The notes under the pieces are model-generated. The model saw only the letters and a program-made list of their open reading frames with translations. It made no database searches and was not told where the DNA came from. Below are positions 58,531 to 64,000 of a stretch of 64,000 bases of DNA, piece by piece; the first letter of the stretch is position 1; the number at the start of each line of letters is the position of its first letter. Source of the DNA: Phalacrocorax aristotelis (taxonomy: Eukaryota > Chordata > Aves > Suliformes > Phalacrocoracidae). The stretch covers positions 25,001-89,000 of the forward strand of contig NW_027441199.1 of NCBI RefSeq assembly GCF_949628215.1, written 5' to 3'. A program made the translations under genes and the position numbers.

Positions 58531-59890
58531 CTCCCCCCAGGTTCCTCAGTTTAAAGCCCTCCTCACCAAGTTTGCCAGCCTGCTGCCAAAGATTCCCTTG
58601 CCCCTTCCAGAGAGGTGGAGTCCATCCCTCCCTAGCAGTCTATGGTTGCTGAAGAACGTCCCATTGTCATAAAAGCCAAAACCCTCATGTCGACACCAGC
58701 CACGTAACCAGGATTTGATTTGTATTATTTGCCTATTTCTAGTCACCCATTTTTCTCCAACAGGCAGTATGGAGAAGATGATGACTTGGGCACCAATATT
58801 TTTCACTTGCTTTCCCAGAGCTTTATAGTCTTGCTCAGTTCTGCCCAGACGCTGGCTTGCAGCGTCATGTGTGCCCACATGGAAGAGTAGAAAAGGATAG
58901 TAATCAGTGCTTTTAACAAGGTGTGGCACCTTCTCAGTGACTTCTTGGATCTTAGCTCCTGGAAGACAGCAAACCTCTCGTGACTCCCTGTCAGGTCGGC
59001 AGATGGGTGCCTCGGTGCCTTTTAACAGAGAGTCACCCTCTACGAGCACTCATCTCTTCTTTTTGCAGTATCTACTCTGTGCTGCTGGTACAGTTGCACC
59101 TTGTGGACCTTGCTCGTGGGTGTCTGCAGTAGCTAAAGCTACAAATCTGTTGCTGGTGGTGATAATGGGAGGTGGGGGCTGAGGCAGAGCCCTGCTATTG
59201 CGGGTCACCAGGGTCCAAGGTGCCCCCTCCTTCTCAGTGTTGTCTGCTACAGGGGCGTGGTTCTGGGGCCGCCTATCTATCTCTGCCTCAGTTCTACTAA
59301 TATTAATATTACTCAGCCTTCTAACTGCCTCCTGCAACTCAGCCACCTGGCTCAGCAGATCATCGACCTGTGCACACCTTGTGCAGGTACTTACCTTCTC
59401 ACCAGGCGAGGGGTTGGGGCACACGTTGCAACCTACTGTCTGTGCTGAAGCCTCCAGATCCGTCTGGGTGGATGCGTCAGACGCCTCTGGGGCTTTCGCC
59501 ATGATAACGCTGCTATTCGCTCTGCGGCGAGCGCTCACCATCCCAGCAGAGACCAAAATAGAGAGCTTCCCGGGCTGTGGGCCTACAAGCGGGATGCAGC
59601 ACCCTCCCTGCGCGAACTGCCGCGCCACACCCTTTCTGATGTGCCACGTCCTGGTCGCCGCGCTCCTGGTCGCTCGTGCTGCCTAGGGGCGGTTTAAATC
59701 TCCCGTGGTTGCTCGTAGCAATGCCCAGGCCACATCAGCCTCCCTCGCGAGAGCTGCCAGGCCGCTCTGCACTTCCTCAGGCTTTCCTCGCTCTGGGAAC
59801 CCCCTTGTCCACCCCGATCTAGCGCCCAGCCGTGTAATTTACTGTTGCCGCTGCTGCGTTCGTCACTGACTCAGAAGCAGAGAGCGGCAG
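58531..59890 (-). mobile_element. CR1 LINE 5' part (5' UTR and ORF1), 3' part missing
   Basis: ORF1 plus about 260 bp of GC-rich upstream sequence likely to be CR1 5' UTR. The element stops just after ORF1, where tandem repeats begin. CR1 copies are usually 5'-truncated and keep the 3' end, so this is the reverse of the usual pattern. The 5' limit is approximate. Confidence 0.7.
58546..59628 (-). pseudogene. CR1 ORF1 protein with esterase domain, one internal stop
   Basis: The N-terminal part (59628 down to 59053) carries ASTQTDLEASAQ, a CxxC zinc-binding cluster (VGCNVCPNP, CTRCAQVDDL) and a coiled coil (LLSQVAELQEAVRRL). The C-terminal part (59049-58546) is a GDSL/SGNH-type esterase with GDSLLKGTEAP, the LLFHVGTHD block and GRDGLHLSGRGK. 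The two parts are in the same frame, separated by a single TGA at 59052-59050 (KKKR-stop-VLVEGD). In CR1 elements this protein is the nucleic-acid-binding ORF1 partner of the reverse transcriptase. Otherwise the frame is remarkably complete. The ORF2 region expected downstream is absent. Confidence 0.85.
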
Positions 59891-60114
59891 TGGGATGAAA
59901 TATTGGTGGGCAGAGCTGGCTGGGAGGTTACCTGGAGGGCAGGAGCACCACGAGGAGTGAGAGCCTGCTGCTGTAACTGCCATGGTGGTTGGCCAGCGTG
60001 GGGTTTGTCTGGGGCAAACAGTGTCGCGGGGAGTCAGTCCTCATGGCGATCATTCTGCCAGCACCTGCCTCAGCCAGCCTCGCGAGGGTTTGATTTTTCA
60101 TGCCACAACAACTG

Positions 60115-60300
60115 GCTGTCTCAATGATTTCCCATCCTGCTGATGATTTCCTGTCCTCAGTGCTGTTTTCCCATCCCCACGATGGTCTCCCATCCCAACA
60201 GTCATTATTTCCCACCCTAGCAGTGATTTCTCAGCCCCGTGATGGTTTCCCATCCCAGCGGTTTCCCATCCCCACGATTTCCCATCCCAAGCATGATTTT
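60115..60300 (+). repeat. Minisatellite, degenerate GATTTCCCATCC units
   Basis: Repeated TTTCCCATCCC cores spaced about 16-30 bp apart (for example 60125, 60168, 60188, 60247, 60266, 60280) with variable linkers such as CACGATGG and CAGCGG. Confidence 0.75.
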
Positions 60301-60359
60301 TGCCAGGAAGTGAATTTCCTGTCCAAGGTGAAGGGATAGGGCCAGCACTGGTGGCCCCG

Positions 60360-60908
60360 TGTGCTGGTTTTGGCTGGGATAGAGTTAATTTTCTACAGTG
60401 TAGCTGGTATAGTGCAGATGGCACATTGATGCTTTTGTTGTTGCTGAGTGGCGGCTAAGTGTCGCTAAGTAGCGCCTATAGAAGTTGGTGATTTTTCCAG
60501 CTTCCCAAGCTCTGCCACCTGGGCAAGAAGCTGGGGGGAAGAAGGGGCCACAGCTAAGGCAGCTGACCCAAGCTGGCCAATGGGATATTCCATACCGTAT
60601 GACGTCATGACCAGTGTATTAACCGGGGCAGTTGGCGCGCGATGTGGGAGGAGCAGTTGTGGCTCGGGGACTGGTGGCGTTGGGTCGGCGGGTGGTGAGC
60701 GGCTGCGTCACGTATTTTTTCTCTTGGTTGTTCCCTCCCCCCGCCCCAGGTCTCTCCTCTCTCTCATTATTTTCCTTTTCATTGCATTATTATTGTTGTT
60801 ATTATTACTGTTTTATTTTTATTATTAAACTGTTCTTACCTCAATCCACGAGCTTTCTCACTTTTACCCTTCTGATTCTCTCCCCCGTCCCGCCAGTGGG
60901 GGAGTGAG
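60360..60908 (+). mobile_element. Solo LTR, 3' end lost
   Basis: Starts TGTGCTGGTTTTGGC and carries all body landmarks (GATATTCCATACCGTATGACG, TTATTAAACTGTTCTTAC, TTTCTCACTTTTACC). It breaks at GGGGGAGTGAG without the GGCTAAACCACAACA terminus, so a deletion has removed its 3' edge and any target duplication. Confidence 0.88.
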
Positions 60909-61309
60909 AAGCTCCTGCAGCAGGAGGGGCTCCAGCCTTCGGCTAGCTGCAGTAATCACGGTTCTTTCCCTCTCCCAGAGGCATCACTGAGGGTTCGGTT
61001 GTCTGTTCCTCCCCTGGGAGTGTCGTCGGCTGGGTCTGGCTCAGGCTGAAGTTGAAGAGATCAGAAGAAGGTAAAGCGGCTGGAGAAGGACATGAAGGGG
61101 ATCTGGCTGGAAGCTGCCCCCAGCTGCAGGCAAGAGGCAGCTGGCCTCTCTGGGTGAGGAGGGGTCCCTCTGAGTGGTCCTCAGCAGAGCAGATCAGCAG
61201 CGTGCACCACGGTGTCTGTGCATAACCAAAAGTACCGTACGGCCATGTAGTGTGTGTGTGTAGTGTGCACCTAGGAAGCCTCATACTGTAAGAGCTGTCT
61301 CCTACTGTC

Positions 61310-61765
61310 TATTCTTGTGTCCTGCTCCCTGTTCCTTCTGCTCTAGTTTCCAAGCCCTTCTTTCTCTGCCATTCTGCCTGCTCCTTTTTTATTCTTTTTC
61401 TTCCTTTGCTCTCCCTCTGTCCTGGTCCTTCCCCTCTTTATTTCTTCCTCTGTCCTGCAGCCCATCACTGCTTTTCAGCTCTCTGCCTCTTTGTCCGAGT
61501 CTGCGTCAGTCCCTGTTTTTGCAGTCTCTCTTGGCCTCTTGCCTGTCCTGCTCGTTCTCTCTGTGCCTGTATGTCCCACTCCCTATCCCCATCCTCCTCT
61601 TTCTCTCTCTCCTTCCTTCTCTTTCTCACTCTCTCCCTCTATCCTGCTCAGTGTCCCTGGTTTTTGTTTTGTTTTGGTTTGTGCGTTTTTTGTGGTTTTT
61701 TTTTAATTCTGTATCCCACCATCCCTGTCCTCCTTCCTGTCCATCTCTTATTCTCACTGTCTCTC
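61310..61765 (+). repeat. Pyrimidine-rich tract, segment 1
   Basis: C and T dominate the plus strand, with recurring CTCTGTCCTGCTCCC-like units. It appears to be the same tract as 62313-62850, split by the LTR at 61766-62312. Confidence 0.75.
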
Positions 61766-62312
61766 TGTCCTGGTTTCCTGGTTTCAGCTGAGATAAAGTT
61801 AGTTTTCTTACTAGTAGCTGGTGCAGTGCTGTGTTTTGGATTTAGGATGAGAATAATGTTGATAACATACTGATGTTTTAGTTGTTGCTCAGAAGTGCTT
61901 ACGCTAGTCAAGGAATTCTCAGCTTCCCATGCTCTGCTGGGTGCACAAGAAGCTGAGAGGGAGCACGGCCAGGACAGCTGGCCCAAACTGACCAAAGGGA
62001 TATTCCATATCATATGACGTCTTGCCCAGTGTATAAGCTATGGGGAGTTGGCCGAGGGGTAGCGATGGCCGTTTGGGGACAGACTGGGCATCGGTTGGCG
62101 GGTGGTGAGCAATTGTATTGTGCATTACTTGCTTTGTATCTTATTGCTACTACTACTATTCTACTTTATTTCAATTATTAAGCTGTTCTTATCTCAACCC
62201 ATGAGTTTTCTCACTTTTATTCTCCTGACTCTCTCCCCCATCCCACTGGGGTGGTGGGAGTGAGTGGGTGGTTGTGTGGTGCTTAGTTGCTGGCTGGGGT
62301 TAAGCCACGACA
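61766..62312 (+). mobile_element. Solo LTR inserted in pyrimidine tract
   Basis: TGTCCTGGTTTCCTGGTTTCAGC (with an 8-9 bp internal stutter) to GTTAAGCCACGACA. Flanks CTCTC and CCCTC are a near-match target duplication. Confidence 0.88.
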
Positions 62313-62850
62313 CCCTCTCTGCTGCTGCCTGACCCCCTTTCTTTTTTTTTTTTCTTCTTCCACCTCTCCACAGGGCTCCTGATCCCTCTCTTTCTCCACC
62401 CCTCTGTGTGGCTCAAAATCCCTGTCTTTTTCTCTCTGGCGTTATTCTTCTGTGTTGCTCTGTCCTGCTCCTCATCCAGCTGTTTCTTGCCTGGTCCCTG
62501 TGTCCTGCTCCCTGACCCTATTCCTTTTCCACTCCCTCTCTGTCCTGCTGCCCACCCCAAATCATTTCTCCATCTCCCTCCTGCTCCCTGTCCTTATTTT
62601 TCTTTCTCTGTCCTGCTCCCTCTTTCTGCCTCTCTTCCTCTCTCCCTGCTGCTTCTTTCTCCATCCCTGTCCAGATCCCTGCCCCTTTTTCTTTCTTCTT
62701 GCTAGCCCTCTGTCCTTTTCCTTGTCCCCACCTTTTCTGTCCTGCAGCCCAGCGCTGTCTTTTCCGTCTCCCACCTCCCCTGTCCTGCTGCCCAACCCAG
62801 TTTTTTTTCCCCTCCATCTCTGTCCTGCTCCTTGTCTTCTTATCTTTGCC
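62313..62850 (+). repeat. Pyrimidine-rich tract, segment 2, upstream of MROH exon
   Basis: Continuation of the CT-rich tract with CTGTCCTGCTGCCCA-type units, running into the polypyrimidine tract and acceptor (CCGTCTGACAG) of the exon at 62861. Confidence 0.75.
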
Positions 62851-62860
62851 CGTCTGACAG

Positions 62861-63518
62861 GTGATGTGAAGATGGCCACTAGCAATGTCCTGGTGGCTCT
62901 GGCCCGTTCCCACTTCCACTTTGTCATGTCTGAACTCCAGAGCCACCTGAAGGCTGTGAGGAATATCCCTGATGAGATTATGCTCCTCACCTTGAGCAAA
63001 AAGGCCCGCAGCTACGGTATGGCACCCTTGGCCTCCTGGTTTGGGTAAGGGTCTGTGATAAAGGGGAGAAGGGATCCTCGCCCTCCCTAAACACTCTGTG
63101 TTGAACTGGGGGACTATGGAGTTGCTGTGCCTCCTTGCTCTGGGCCAGGGTCAGCTGGCAGCTCTGCCTTACCAGCCCAATCCCAGTTCCTGAAGGGTGG
63201 GAACCTGCTGGAGACAAACCTGTGTGGTCTCTGCCCCCTACTGTCCTCCCCATTTCCCCAAAGGTCTTCCCTGTGTCCCCCTTGAGGAAGGCGGCCCTCC
63301 CCATGCCCTCTGGCGTGTCCTGCAAGGCCCAGCAGCCTCAGCCCTGCCAGGGATGGACCCCCAGTCTCCTGTGCCTCTCACTGACCCTCTCGGTCCCTCT
63401 GTCCCTGCTTTTTCTGCAGCCCTGCAGTGCATCCCTTTTGTGGGAATGGCGCTGCTCACCCTGTGCACCATGCTGAGCTGGGTGAGGAGTGGCCGGATCC
63501 TGCACGCCCTCTGCAGTG
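62861..63518 (+). CDS. Maestro heat-like repeat (MROH) family gene, two exons, partial
   Basis: Exon 62861-63016 (acceptor CTGACAG, donor GTATGG) encodes NVLVALARSHFHFVMSELQS, then VRNIPDEIMLLTLSKKARSY. Exon 63420-63518 (acceptor TTTCTGCAG, donor GTGAGT) continues in phase with ALQCIPFVGMALLTLCTMLS and GRILHALCS. These are the alpha-helical HEAT-type motifs characteristic of avian MROH proteins (ARSHFHFVM, PDEIVLLTL, CIPFVGMTLL). The exons are open, with intact splice sites and no stop, so the gene may be functional. It continues beyond the window. MROH genes are multi-copy in birds, so the exact member cannot be assigned. Confidence 0.8.
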
Positions 63519-63823
63519 GTGAGTGTTGGCTCCTTGGCCAGGGCCCCAGGGGCAGGGGCTGGGGTGGCCTTCAGTACCTCTATGTGATCTCAGAGGGAAC
63601 ATGGTGGGTGTCAGCCCACAGCAAAGTCAGGCCTTGGTGATCCCAAATGCTGTGAGTGTGCAGAAAGCACAAGAGAAGCCCAGGAGGTTTCTGCAGGTAG
63701 GACATGGCAGTGCTGCATGGTGTAACTCCTGGGTCCCTCCCCATGGTTTCTGTTCCCCTGCTTTCTTCTGGGATTAAAATCTGTGCTCTGAAAGGCCGTG
63801 TGTAAGGTGTAAGCACCAAGGTG

Positions 63824-63993
63824 GTGCTTGCCCTGAGGAGCATGGAGGAGCTCAAGCAACTGCTTCCCCACCTCCTTCCCAGCCTTCTGAGGTGGGTCAG
63901 TGAAATGCTGGGTGAGGAGAGGCTGCTTCCCGCTGTGAGCAGCTGGAGAAGGATGTTCCTTGAGGGCCGGGTCCTTGAGGAGAAGCCCTGCAG
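63824..63993 (+). CDS. Possible further MROH-type exon
   Basis: An open stretch encodes VVLALRSMEELKQLLPHLLP, then LLRWVSEMLGEERLLPAV, and ends at a good donor (TGCAGGTAAGG). The leucine-rich helical pattern resembles other MROH segments. The acceptor is unclear. It lies 0.3 kb downstream of the preceding exon. Confidence 0.45.
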
Positions 63994-64000
63994 GTAAGGA

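Overview
The window is vertebrate nuclear DNA and almost certainly avian. It is dense in CR1 LINE fragments with the bird-type 3' end (GATTCTATGATTCTAT), carries many copies of one avian endogenous-retrovirus solo LTR family (TGTCCTGGTTTCAGCTGG or TGTGCTGGTTTTGGC to AACCACAACA, mostly with 5-bp target-site duplications), and has intron-containing pieces of vertebrate genes. There are no prokaryotic operons or CRISPR arrays. Most open reading frames are chance frames in GC-rich or repeat DNA.

The dominant structure is a giant inverted repeat. Bases 1-16035 are the reverse complement of 20721-36758, with paired coordinates summing to 36759, then 36757, then 36756. The arms are nearly identical: I saw only scattered single-base differences and two homopolymer length changes. 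They flank a 4,685-bp spacer (16036-20720). The left arm runs off the window start, so the full palindrome is at least 36.8 kb. Each arm holds, from outside in: a truncated CR1 element interrupted by a solo LTR and an unexplained insertion; a 3' fragment of the major vault protein gene (MVP) fused to a CR1 tail; a small four-exon gene for a putative secreted peptide with a solo LTR in intron 1; a second solo LTR; a second CR1 fragment; and a tRNA-Phe-like sequence. The spacer holds another piece of MVP, a solo LTR, endogenous-retroviral gag-pro remains, and a third copy of the MVP-3'/CR1 segment that ends exactly at the right-arm junction.

Distal to the palindrome, 36.8-46.9 kb is mostly non-coding, with CR1 fragments, a CpG island at about 41.4-41.9 kb and two solo LTRs. 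From 46.96 to 54.59 kb on the minus strand lies an unprocessed, decayed copy of ACADM (medium-chain acyl-CoA dehydrogenase). Seven exons are recognisable; the others were not found, and there is a frameshift and several lost splice sites.

The last 10 kb contains coding-like tandem repeats, the 5' part of a CR1 element with an ORF1 esterase reading frame broken by one stop, two more solo LTRs in pyrimidine-rich DNA, and exons of a maestro-heat-like-repeat (MROH) gene that continues past the window end.

A large near-identical palindrome, LTR crowding and decayed fragments of unrelated autosomal genes fit a sex-limited (W), germline-restricted or dot-type chromosome better than an ordinary autosome. 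That placement is inference. A mis-joined assembly must be excluded first, although the unique spacer and the arm differences argue against a simple fold-back artefact.
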